This document shows, piece by piece, positions 26,355 through 35,412 of a stretch of DNA of 64,000 nt (the first letter of the stretch is position 1; each line of letters begins with the position of its first letter). The notes below the pieces were generated by a model. The model did not search any database. It saw nothing but the letters and a program-made list of their open reading frames with translations, and was not told the origin of the DNA. The stretch comes from Bacteroidota bacterium (GTDB lineage Bacteria; Bacteroidota; Bacteroidia; B-17B0; Aurantibacillaceae). The position numbers and the translations under genes are program-made. The DNA is taken from assembly GCA_030692515.1 (NCBI GenBank), contig JAUXZS010000020.1:248001-312000 (forward strand), in the 5' to 3' direction.

Positions 26355-27324
26355 GCTTTTGTCCTAATTGTAATATTGAAGTTTCTTTAATATGATTTTT
26401 CTTGCACAAAGATTTAACTGTTGTGTGATTTCGTCTTGCAATTGCACCTAAATTATCGCCTCTTCTAACAAAATAAACACCACCTTTTGCCAAGCCAGAA
26501 TATTTAGCGCCTTTACTACCAGATCTAGCATAACCAACATCTTTTTTATGGCGAGAATGTAAAGCTCTCAAGTCATATTTATTTTCAACATCTAATTTTC
26601 TTAATGTAAAACAATTTGTTTTAAGTTCACCTTTAGCGTAATCAATAAAATCTTCAGTATCTAAAGCCTGTCCTAAATAGCGAAATTCTAAATGTAAATG
26701 ACTTCCGCTAGAACGACCGGTGTTTCCACCTAAACCTATTAAAGTACCTGCTGTTAATGTTTGCCCTGGCTCAACCAATAATTTTGAAAGGTGCCCGTAA
26801 ACTGTTTCTAATCCATTATTATGTCTTACAATTACACAATTTCCATAACCTTGACAATATTTCGCCAAACGCACCATACCATCAAAAGCTGAAACGACCT
26901 GATCGCCAGTTTCTAAATCAATATCAGTGCCATAATGAGGGCGATATTTTCTCCAGCCAAAAACACTGGTTAATCCACCGCTAAATGGCATAACAAAGCC
27001 TCCATCACCATTCTCTGTTAGTTGAATAACAACGCTATCTACTTTAAAACACTCACTAAAGTTATATGGGTGAGCCATTAATGTGTCCCAACTCGCATAA
27101 AGATCGTGACTTGGAAATAGAATTTGATTAGTATCGGGACTTTCCTCTTCCGAATCAAAAATATTTTCGTTATTAACTATAAATTTCGTTGTATCGTCAC
27201 CCTTAGTTTTAGCTTTTTTATCATCACCACGCTTCGTCTTATCATCATGATAAGAAAAAGATTTTGCACTTACGTTAAAACACGCAATGCAAGTAATTGA
27301 TAATATGATGACTAGCCTTTTCAC
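26344..27324 (-). CDS. M23 family peptidase with C-terminal LysM domain
   Basis: The 326-aa product has a signal peptide (about 1-20). The peptidase domain (about 115-225) contains the zinc ligands of M23 endopeptidases in HYGTDIDL (H and D) and GSHLHLEFRY (HLH). A LysM module ends the protein (FVRRGDNLGAIARRNHTT ... LQLGQKLKI) and should bind peptidoglycan. It therefore most likely cuts or remodels peptidoglycan cross-links in the periplasm. A charged DDKTKRGDDKKAKTKGDD-type linker follows the signal peptide. The start codon is GTG at 27324, since no ATG precedes the signal peptide. The 3' end overlaps the LRR gene by 11 bases. Confidence 0.92.
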   Translation of the reverse strand: MKRLVIILSITCIACFNVSAKSFSYHDDKTKRGDDKKAKTKGDDTTKFIVNNENIFDSEEESPDTNQILFPSHDLYASWDTLMAHPYNFSECFKVDSVVIQLTENGDGGFVMPFSGGLTSVFGWRKYRPHYGTDIDLETGDQVVSAFDGMVRLAKYCQGYGNCVIVRHNNGLETVYGHLSKLLVEPGQTLTAGTLIGLGGNTGRSSGSHLHLEFRYLGQALDTEDFIDYAKGELKTNCFTLRKLDVENKYDLRALHSRHKKDVGYARSGSKGAKYSGLAKGGVYFVRRGDNLGAIARRNHTTVKSLCKKNHIKETSILQLGQKLKI

Positions 27325-27466
27325 TTTTAGATTAAGTTTTGCAAAGATTAATTTTTTAACGAGAAAACCAAACCCTTCGTTCCGTTTTTGGGGTAAAAGT
27401 TATTAACAATTGATATTTTTATGGTTATTTTTTGAAAAATTGCCTTATTTTGATCGAACATCTTAA

Positions 27467-27955
27467 TTAAAAGTCGAATTTCAAGGTTTTTTCAGGATTT
27501 ACCACTTTCAAACTTTTTTTTGCTCCATTAACTTCAATATGTACAATATTCATTTGATCTTTTAGATAGTCATATAATAAGGTATTATCAACTTCAATAT
27601 TTTTCGGAACATCTACTTTGTCAAATTCGATATACATCCAAATTGCATCTGCCTCATGTTCAAAACCAATTAACTTAAAGCTTAAAGATTTGTTGTTAAC
27701 CTTAAATTTTAATTGCGCTATTAAATAATCAAATAAAATTTTAGCAGTTGCATCTTTATCTTTAGTATTAATAAGATCTATTGGTTTTTTGTACTTTTTT
27801 TTAAGCGCCGCCTCAAAATCATTAGTGAAAAGCTTCACAGAGCCTTGCATCATTTTTTCTTTTGCATTGTATTTTAGGTCTACCACCCCTAAATAAAAAG
27901 GATGTTTAAACGAGGCTAATAAAATAATTATTATAAAAACTAAAACTTTTCTCAA
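27467..27955 (-). CDS. DUF6702 family exported protein
   Basis: The 162-aa protein has an N-terminal signal segment (about 4-16) directly followed by HPFYLGVVDLKYN, the hallmark opening of DUF6702. It also has the family's (I/V)KLFTNDFE segment. Function is unknown; members are often found next to HupE/UreJ-like or M1-peptidase genes, and here the divergent hupE-like gene and the M1 peptidase gene follow at once. The conserved histidine after the signal might bind metal, which is inference. The start codon appears to be TTG at 27955; there is no ATG ahead of the hydrophobic segment. Confidence 0.8.
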   Translation of the reverse strand: MRKVLVFIIIILLASFKHPFYLGVVDLKYNAKEKMMQGSVKLFTNDFEAALKKKYKKPIDLINTKDKDATAKILFDYLIAQLKFKVNNKSLSFKLIGFEHEADAIWMYIEFDKVDVPKNIEVDNTLLYDYLKDQMNIVHIEVNGAKKSLKVVNPEKTLKFDF

Positions 27956-28000
27956 CTTAGTTGTTTAATTATAAATTAATAATTGGTCTAAGTTACAAAA

Positions 28001-28588
28001 ATGAGTGAATTTTGGATATGGTTTTCTACCGGCGTTGAACATATACTAGATTTAAATGGTTATGATCATATTTTATTTGTAACCTTATTGGTATTTAGTT
28101 ATTCTTTTAATAAATGGGCTAAGCTGTTATTACTTATTTCGGCATTTACAATTGGTCATTCAATTTCTTTAGCTTTGGCTGTTACCAACCAAATCACACT
28201 TCCAGTTACATTAGTTGAATTTTCTATTGGTTTTAGTATCTTAATTACAGCGGTTTATCATCTCTTAAATTTTAAAAAAACAGAAGATAAAAATTCTGTA
28301 TTCTTAATTTTTGTAGTTTCATTTTTTGGATTAATTCATGGTTTAGGATTTTCCTATCTATTAAAATCAATGCTTGGTAGAGAAGAATCGGTCTTTTATC
28401 CATTGCTTTATTTTAATTTAGGATTAGAAGTAGGTCAACTTATTATAGTTTCGATAGTTTTGCTTTTTTCTATAATTATGGCTTTTGTATTTAAATGTCC
28501 GTTTAAACTATATAAATATACTTTAGTAAGCGTTATTGGAATAATTGCTTTAATAATAACATCAAAACGTTTTTTAGATTTTTTTTAA
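28001..28588 (+). CDS. HupE/UreJ-family membrane protein
   Basis: The 195-aa integral membrane protein has about six hydrophobic segments. The family signature histidines are present: GYDHILFV near residue 20, FTIGHSISLAL near 47, and FGLIHGLGFSYLL near 108. Members include nickel or cobalt permease-like proteins encoded with hydrogenase or urease. No hydrogenase or urease gene is seen here, so the substrate is uncertain. In Bacteroidota the common arrangement is DUF6702 - HupE-like - M1 peptidase, and it is found here with DUF6702 divergent. Confidence 0.85.
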   Translation: MSEFWIWFSTGVEHILDLNGYDHILFVTLLVFSYSFNKWAKLLLLISAFTIGHSISLALAVTNQITLPVTLVEFSIGFSILITAVYHLLNFKKTEDKNSVFLIFVVSFFGLIHGLGFSYLLKSMLGREESVFYPLLYFNLGLEVGQLIIVSIVLLFSIIMAFVFKCPFKLYKYTLVSVIGIIALIITSKRFLDFF

Positions 28589-28640
28589 GTTCCAAGTAAA
28601 AACTAATTTAAATGTTTCACCAATAAACGCAAGGTTTTAT

Positions 28641-28655
28641 CCCCCTAAAAGGGGG
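28641..28655. repeat. CCCCC-TAAAA-GGGGG hairpin
   Basis: A 5-bp all-GC stem with a 5-nt loop lies in otherwise AT-rich sequence between the HupE-like gene and the M1 peptidase gene. There is no T-run after it on the plus strand, so a terminator role for the HupE-like gene is only possible, not clear. It could instead belong to a dispersed palindromic repeat family. Confidence 0.45.
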
Positions 28656-28732
28656 TTGCATGACAGCAATTAATCCTATAAATTTAGCCTTACAATTTAA
28701 ATACCTTTTTAACTCTATAAATTTATTACAGT

Positions 28733-31105
28733 ATGTATCCTTGTATCAATTTTTTTAATTACAACAAAACAATTTTTGGATCTATTTTAATTTTCTTTTC
28801 GCAAATTTTCTTTTCGCAAAACATTCAAAATAATCCACAATCAAATCATGGTAACAAGTTTGAGCAATTGGGAACTATACTTCCAACGCCGAACGAATGC
28901 CGAACCGCATCTGGCGCACCTGGCGGAAAATATTGGCAACAGCGTGCGGATTATGACATAGATGCGAAATTAGATGAGAAAAATTTATCGATTGTTGGAA
29001 CAGAAACTGTTACTTATTATAATAATTCTCCAGATAACTTAAATTATATCTGGTTACAATTAGATGAAAATCAACACGACCCAAACAACGAAGTAAATTA
29101 TTTTGATGAAAATAAAATTACTGAGCCAATCACGGAGCAAGCTTTAAAAGGATTGCAAACAAAAGAAAATTTACAAGGCTTAGGTGATAAAATTGATGCA
29201 GTTACTGATGAATTTGGAAAAGCATTAAAATATACAATTAATGGAACAATGATGCGCATTGATCTTCCGAAAAACTTAGCATCAAAAACAAAAACAAAAT
29301 TTATTGTTAAGTGGCATTACAAAATGATTAATCGTACTTTATATGGCGGCCGAGGTGGATATGAATATTTTGCGGAAGACGGTAATTATTTATTTACAAT
29401 GGTACAATGGTATCCGAGATTATGCGTGTATAGCGATTTTCATGGTTGGCAAAACAAACAATTTACCGGTAGAGGAGAATTTGCATTAGTTTTTGGAAAT
29501 TATAACGTAAAAATGACTGTTCCATCCGACCATTTAGTTTGTTCAACCGGAGAATGCCAAAATTACCAGCAGGTTTTAACTCCTGCACAATATGGAAGAT
29601 GGCAAAAAGCTCAAACAGCAAGCGAACCTGTTGAAGTTGGCTTACTAGCCGATGCAATTGAAGCGGAAAAAAACAGTTCGGCATCTCAAAAAACAAAAAC
29701 CTATATTTTTAAAGCAGATAGCGTGCGCGATTTTGCATGGGGAAGTTCTCGCAAATTTGTTTGGGATGCAATGTCAACAAATTGCATGGGTAAAAAAGTA
29801 ATGTGTATGAGTTTTTATTCTAAAGAAGCTTATGGTTTATACAGAAAATATTCTACAAAAGTTGTTGCGCATACAATTAAAACTTATTCAAAATACACAA
29901 TCCCTTATCCATACCCAGTAGCCCAAAGTATTGAAGCAGCCAACGGAATGGAGTATCCTATGATATGTTTTAATTTTGGCAGAACAGAAAAAGATGGCAC
30001 TTACACAGAAGCTACAAAAAACGGAATGATATTAGTAATAATACATGAAGTTGGTCATAACTTTTTTCCTATGATAATTAATAGTGATGAACGCCAATGG
30101 AGTTGGATGGATGAAGGATTAAACACTTTTGTACAATTTTTAACCGAACAAGAATTTGATTCTAATTATCCTTCACAACGCGGACCAGCCCACAAGATGA
30201 CAGATTATATGCGCTTGCCTAAAAATCAATTAGAACCCATTATGACCAACAGCGAAAACATAATTGGTTTTGGTGCAAACGCCTACGGCAAACCCGCAAC
30301 TGCTTTAAATATTTTACGTGAAACAATTATGGGTAGAGAACTGTTTGATTTTGCTTTTAAACAATATTGCACACGTTGGGCTTTTAAACACCCTGAACCG
30401 GCAGATTTTTTTAGAACCATGGAAGATGCCAGTGCTGTTGATTTGGATTGGTTTTGGAGAGGTTGGTTTTATGATATAGAGCCTGTAGATATTGCAATAG
30501 ACACCGTAAAGGCTTTTACTTTACATAAAGGAAATAAAATACCTGTGGCTTTTGATACTATAATTACTTTTCCAAAACAAAAAGATTTTGAATTTATTAC
30601 TCAAATACGTAATAAAGAAAGTGGCCTAAAATCTTTAGTGGATGTTGATACAACTTTACGTGATTTTTACTATCACTATAAACCAAAAGAAATTACTAAA
30701 GAGGTGAAAAATCGTTTTGAAGATCTTGAACCGATAAGTGACACCGCAATAACAAAGTACGCCAATAAATATATTTACGAGATTAAATTCTCAAACAAAG
30801 GCGGCTTAGTTATGCCATTAATTATTCAATTTAATTATGTAGACGGAAGTAGTGACATAGAAAGAATTGGCGCTTACATTTGGCGCAAAGACGAAAAAGA
30901 AGTAACCAAAACGTTTTTGAAAAGTAAAAAAGTAGCTACCATAATTTTAGACCCTTTAAAAGAAACAGCAGATATTAACGAGCAAAATAATTATTGGAAT
31001 GTGAAACAACAGCCAACTAAGTTTGATTTGTTTAAAGCGAAAACAACAAAAACTCGCGGCCAAAGCACTGGAGAAAATCCAATGCAAAAGGCTAAGGGTA
31101 AATAA
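28733..31105 (+). CDS. Large M1-family zinc metallopeptidase
   Basis: The 790-aa product has a signal peptide (cleavage near FFSQ) and the gluzincin motif HEVGHNFFP near residue 438, followed about 19 residues later by WSWMDEGLNTF, where the E completes the zinc site. These are the HExxH-(18)-E elements of M1 aminopeptidases. The usual upstream GAMEN exopeptidase motif appears as ANGMEYPM. The region before it is the M1 beta-saddle domain; the part after residue 600 (IDTVKAFTLH onward) is a beta-rich extension. It is likely periplasmic or surface-attached and digests peptides. A bidirectional terminator follows. Confidence 0.93.
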   Translation: MYPCINFFNYNKTIFGSILIFFSQIFFSQNIQNNPQSNHGNKFEQLGTILPTPNECRTASGAPGGKYWQQRADYDIDAKLDEKNLSIVGTETVTYYNNSPDNLNYIWLQLDENQHDPNNEVNYFDENKITEPITEQALKGLQTKENLQGLGDKIDAVTDEFGKALKYTINGTMMRIDLPKNLASKTKTKFIVKWHYKMINRTLYGGRGGYEYFAEDGNYLFTMVQWYPRLCVYSDFHGWQNKQFTGRGEFALVFGNYNVKMTVPSDHLVCSTGECQNYQQVLTPAQYGRWQKAQTASEPVEVGLLADAIEAEKNSSASQKTKTYIFKADSVRDFAWGSSRKFVWDAMSTNCMGKKVMCMSFYSKEAYGLYRKYSTKVVAHTIKTYSKYTIPYPYPVAQSIEAANGMEYPMICFNFGRTEKDGTYTEATKNGMILVIIHEVGHNFFPMIINSDERQWSWMDEGLNTFVQFLTEQEFDSNYPSQRGPAHKMTDYMRLPKNQLEPIMTNSENIIGFGANAYGKPATALNILRETIMGRELFDFAFKQYCTRWAFKHPEPADFFRTMEDASAVDLDWFWRGWFYDIEPVDIAIDTVKAFTLHKGNKIPVAFDTIITFPKQKDFEFITQIRNKESGLKSLVDVDTTLRDFYYHYKPKEITKEVKNRFEDLEPISDTAITKYANKYIYEIKFSNKGGLVMPLIIQFNYVDGSSDIERIGAYIWRKDEKEVTKTFLKSKKVATIILDPLKETADINEQNNYWNVKQQPTKFDLFKAKTTKTRGQSTGENPMQKAKGK

Positions 31106-31130
31106 TTTAATTTACTTTTGAATGAAACAT

Positions 31131-31167
31131 AAAAAAACCGTAACAATTATTTTGTTACGGTTTTTTT
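31131..31167. terminator. Bidirectional terminator, 16-bp perfect stem
   Basis: The arms 31131-31146 and 31152-31167 pair perfectly around a 5-nt loop, with GTTACGG at the core and runs of A and T at the ends. It separates the converging M1 peptidase (plus) and multi-GAF phosphatase (minus) genes. Confidence 0.9.
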
Positions 31168-31184
31168 TACGTTTTAAAACTAAC

Positions 31185-34100
31185 TTAAATCTTAACTGCA
31201 ATCAAACAAACATCATCAACTTGCTCTAAACCGCCTTTCCATGATTCAAAAGTTTCGTCTATAATTTGCTTTTGCTCATGCATAGGCTTTTTTGAAACAC
31301 TTAAAATAAGGTCTTTTAAATTTTTGAATTTAAATTTTTTACCTTTTTCACCACCAAATTGGTCGGCATAACCATCGGTTACTAAATAAATTTGGTCACC
31401 CGGAAAAACTGGAATTTTATTTAAATCAAATTGTTTTCCCTCTGTTGAATGTCCTCCAATAGAGAATTTATTAGGGCGGTATTCGATTAACTCATCATTT
31501 CTAATAATTATTAAAGGACGATGAGCACCGGCGTAATCAATAACATTATCTTTTTTAGAATAAGCGCACAAAGCAATGTCCATTCCATCATTGGCAGAGC
31601 TTTCAGAGCTTTTACGAATAAGCTGCACTAACTTTTCATCAATGCTCGATAATGCATCGGCAGGATTGGTAATATTTTGATCGTTAACTACTTTGTACAT
31701 AATATCACTACAAATAAGCGACATAAAGGCGCCAGGAACTCCATGCCCTGTACAATCGGCGGCAGCAAACACTGTAGTATCCCCAAAATGCTCAAACCAG
31801 TAAAAATCGCCACTTACAATATCTTTGGGCTTGTATAAAATAAAACTATCAGTAAAATTTTTATTAAAATCATCAATATTTGGTGCAATAGCTTGCTGAA
31901 TTTTCTTCGCGTATTTAATGCTATCTGTAATATCTTTATTTTTTTCTTCGATTATAGCTTTTTGCTTAATAACCTCAGTTGTTCTTTCTCTAACTTTTTC
32001 CTCTAAGTTTTCATATAAACCTGCGTTATCCAGTGCAATAGCAATTGAAAGCGCTAAGTTTTTTAGAATATTAACATGAAACTCAGAATAAGCATGTTTA
32101 GAAAAACTTTGAACGGTTAATACTCCTATTTTTTTCTCTTTTGTAAATAGAGGTAAATAAATTATTGAATTTGGGGAACTTCCTGCAACTGGTGCTAATT
32201 GTACTTTTAAGTATTTTGCATATTCTTTATCAACATCATTAATAATGATTTCTTTTTCATTATCAAAACACCAAACGGCATATCTTTCTTTATCGCTTAA
32301 AAAGAATTCAAAAAAATCCATTTTAACTGAGCGCTCGATAAATCCAGGAAACTGTAAACTTTCAGTAACAGGATTATAAATTCCTATGCCAAAAGACTCG
32401 GCACTCATTAAATCATTTACTTTATTATAAACAGTTGAAACAATATTTTCTACAGAGAGTGATGAAGCTATATCCTTTGTTATTTCTGCGGTTATTTTAA
32501 TATCATTAAAGTTTTTCTCCAATAATTCTTTTTGGGCTATAACCTCTGCAGTTCTTTCACCAACTCTAAACTCTAAATTATTATAAAGAGAAGCGTTATC
32601 TAACGCAATAGCGGTATAAGTAGCTACGCTTTTAATTAACTGAAGGTGATAATCTGTATACACATTAGGTTTAAAACTCTGAACAGAAATTACACCTATC
32701 TTTTTATTATTTTGAGTTAGAGGTATATAAATAATAGACTCCGTACTTTTACCTGGTTGAGCTGTACGTTTTTTAATTTTATTTGTTTTTAAAAATTCTT
32801 CGGTAAAATCATGTATAACATAATCCTCTTGATTAGTAAAGCATAATATTGCCGGGCGAGAAACATCGGTTAATTCATAAAAATAATCTTCTAAAATATT
32901 TCCGTCCTCAATAACACCGCTAAAATTTATACGTTTAGTACTTGAATCGTAAATACCTATACCAAACATAGTAGCATCCATCAATTTATTAATGCTATTG
33001 TATACCTTACTAATAATTTCTTGAATAGAAAATGTACTTGATATTTCTTTACCTATTTCACTAACTAAGCGAGTGTTTTCGAAAGTTTTCTCAATTTCTT
33101 CTTTTTGTTTAACAACTTCCAAAGTACGTTCATTTACCTTATCTTCCATATTCTCATATAGATAAGCATTTTCTAGCGCAATGGCAGTATAAGTTCCAAG
33201 TGTTCTTAAAATATCTAAATGATGTGGTTGGTAGGCAAATTTCTTAAAGCTTTGAACGGTAATAACACCAACAATTTTTTCGCCAATCATCATCGGTGAA
33301 AACAATAATGAATTAGGCATATCCCCAGCTACAACTCTAATTTGCTGAACATATTTTTTATATTCATTTACGTTATCATTTAAAAAAATATCTTTTTTAT
33401 TTACAATACACCAAACGGTATAGTTGTTTTCATCCGTTAAAGGAATAGTTGCAACATCCTGTGCTACAATTCCATTTTCAATCTCATATTTATAAGCTAC
33501 TGAATTTATTTCGGGTTTATAAATACGCACACCAAAACAATCCGCATCCATAATTTCGCAGATTGAGAGATGTAGTTTTTTGAAAATTTCGCCAAGATTT
33601 AAGTTTGATGTAATTTCTTTACCAATTTCACTTAACTTTTTATTGTTTTCATAAGACTTTTCAATTTCCTCTTTGCTTTGAATTAATTCTTTTGTTCTTT
33701 CAATAACTTTTTGTTCTTGCTCCTCATACATCTTTGCATTTTCAAGTGCAATTGCTGTGTAACTTGCTAAATTTTTAAAAATATTTACTTGGTAATTATT
33801 ATAAGCATTTTTTGTAAAGCTTTGAACAGTCATTACTCCTAATAGAACATCTTTATATTTTAACGGAAGATAAATTAAAGATTCAACATTTCTTCCAGCT
33901 TTTGGAGCACTAGATGATTGAAGATAATTAGAAATTTCATTCTCTAGATCACTAATAACAATTTCTCTTGATTCGTTAAAACAAAGAGATGTTAATCTAT
34001 TATTATCATCTAATTCATATTTCAAATTTTCAAAGCGCTCTTCACCCTCTATATACAACGGATAAACAATAGTATGATCTTCTGCTTTATACAAACCAAT

Positions 34101-35315
34101 TCCAAAACCCGGAGCGTCCATTAATTCATTAACACTTTTGTAAACTGTATTTACAATTGTTGCCACAGATAAATTAGAAATAATTTTTTGCCCAACTTCT
34201 CTCATTAAGATTAAACTATCAGAAAAATTTTCTAGTTCCCTGGCGCGTTCTTCCAATATTGCTTTTTCAGCTTGCGATTGAAGTACTTTATTTTGAAGTT
34301 CTAAACTTTTTGATAATTGTGCACTTTTATGATTTCGAACATCTTCTTTTGCTTTGTGAAATATTTTATAAAATTTTAAAGCTTCTTCAGATTTTTCTTG
34401 TTTCTCATATAACTCAGCTAATTTTTCACTTGCTTGAAAAGTTGCTTCCTTACTTCCAATTTTTATTGATATGTCAAATGCTTCCGTCAAATTTTCGATA
34501 GCATTTATAGTATCGTTTTTTTGAATATATAATTTCCCAATATTATTTAAAGTAGTTGCAACACCAAATTTAAAATCAATTTCTTTTCGAATTTTTAAAC
34601 TTTGATTAAAGCATTCTAGTGCTTTATCAAATTGTTTTAAACCCGTATATGCTCTACCCAACCCATCAAGAGCAAAAGCCGCAACCCTAAAGTTACCGGT
34701 TAACTCTTCTATAATACTTAAACAATCGTTATAATAATCTAAAGCTTTATTAAAATCTTTTAAATTATAGTAGGTTTCTCCTAATCCATCTAAAACCTTT
34801 ATTAAAATATTTTTTAAATCATGAGTTCTACAAATTTTCTCGCTTTTTATAAGAACTTCTAATGCGCTTTCGTTTTGCTCAATAGTATAGTAAACAGTAC
34901 CCATACCATTTAAACCGTCGGCCATACCCAATTCAAAATCAATTTCTGTACTTAAATCGTAACTTTTTTTATAATATTTTATCGAAGTATCATAATCTGA
35001 TAAATAGAAAAAATTACTCCCTAAAACATAATTAGTTTCTGCTTCGTTTTTTTTGTCGCCTAATATTTGAAATAATGAAATTGCCTCAAAACAATAATTT
35101 GCTGCATCTTCGTTTTTAGCTATCCAAACATGGCAAGCGCCAAGAGTTTTTTTTGCTAAAGCTATACCTAAACTATACTCTAATTTTGTAGATTCATCTA
35201 AAGCTTCTGTAGCCAATTCAATTGCCTTTGGAGTATCTTCCCGATTTAAACTCCAAGCTTTTTGATTTAAATCATCGATTTTACTAGTAGAAATATTTAG
35301 TGTTGAAGTATTCAA
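31185..35315 (-). CDS. TPR - four GAF - SpoIIE/PP2C phosphatase signalling protein (1376 aa)
   Basis: Residues 1-330 form about seven TPR motifs (for example ALDYYNDCLSI, ALECFNQSLKI). A coiled coil (330-372) leads to four GAF domains at about 373-526, 561-716, 751-906 and 942-1098. Each ends in the same helix (TAIALENA or TAIALDNA). The repeat phase is almost constant: 376, 566, 756 and 947. After a second coiled coil comes a complete PP2C/SpoIIE phosphatase (about 1125-1376) with SGDFYW (D1170), DCTGHGVPGAF (D1187), DGMD and a final EQVDDV. No membrane segment is present, so it is cytoplasmic. The likely role is ligand- or partner-controlled serine dephosphorylation. The start codon is TTG; no ATG precedes the first TPR. 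Confidence 0.93.
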   Translation of the reverse strand: MNTSTLNISTSKIDDLNQKAWSLNREDTPKAIELATEALDESTKLEYSLGIALAKKTLGACHVWIAKNEDAANYCFEAISLFQILGDKKNEAETNYVLGSNFFYLSDYDTSIKYYKKSYDLSTEIDFELGMADGLNGMGTVYYTIEQNESALEVLIKSEKICRTHDLKNILIKVLDGLGETYYNLKDFNKALDYYNDCLSIIEELTGNFRVAAFALDGLGRAYTGLKQFDKALECFNQSLKIRKEIDFKFGVATTLNNIGKLYIQKNDTINAIENLTEAFDISIKIGSKEATFQASEKLAELYEKQEKSEEALKFYKIFHKAKEDVRNHKSAQLSKSLELQNKVLQSQAEKAILEERARELENFSDSLILMREVGQKIISNLSVATIVNTVYKSVNELMDAPGFGIGLYKAEDHTIVYPLYIEGEERFENLKYELDDNNRLTSLCFNESREIVISDLENEISNYLQSSSAPKAGRNVESLIYLPLKYKDVLLGVMTVQSFTKNAYNNYQVNIFKNLASYTAIALENAKMYEEQEQKVIERTKELIQSKEEIEKSYENNKKLSEIGKEITSNLNLGEIFKKLHLSICEIMDADCFGVRIYKPEINSVAYKYEIENGIVAQDVATIPLTDENNYTVWCIVNKKDIFLNDNVNEYKKYVQQIRVVAGDMPNSLLFSPMMIGEKIVGVITVQSFKKFAYQPHHLDILRTLGTYTAIALENAYLYENMEDKVNERTLEVVKQKEEIEKTFENTRLVSEIGKEISSTFSIQEIISKVYNSINKLMDATMFGIGIYDSSTKRINFSGVIEDGNILEDYFYELTDVSRPAILCFTNQEDYVIHDFTEEFLKTNKIKKRTAQPGKSTESIIYIPLTQNNKKIGVISVQSFKPNVYTDYHLQLIKSVATYTAIALDNASLYNNLEFRVGERTAEVIAQKELLEKNFNDIKITAEITKDIASSLSVENIVSTVYNKVNDLMSAESFGIGIYNPVTESLQFPGFIERSVKMDFFEFFLSDKERYAVWCFDNEKEIIINDVDKEYAKYLKVQLAPVAGSSPNSIIYLPLFTKEKKIGVLTVQSFSKHAYSEFHVNILKNLALSIAIALDNAGLYENLEEKVRERTTEVIKQKAIIEEKNKDITDSIKYAKKIQQAIAPNIDDFNKNFTDSFILYKPKDIVSGDFYWFEHFGDTTVFAAADCTGHGVPGAFMSLICSDIMYKVVNDQNITNPADALSSIDEKLVQLIRKSSESSANDGMDIALCAYSKKDNVIDYAGAHRPLIIIRNDELIEYRPNKFSIGGHSTEGKQFDLNKIPVFPGDQIYLVTDGYADQFGGEKGKKFKFKNLKDLILSVSKKPMHEQKQIIDETFESWKGGLEQVDDVCLIAVKI

Positions 35316-35412
35316 TTTTCTTTTCTAACACATAAATATAAGATTGTTTAAGATAAAAACAAAATTTAGAATTTTATCCAATTATAAATAAGACTTTATG
35401 TTACCTAACTGC

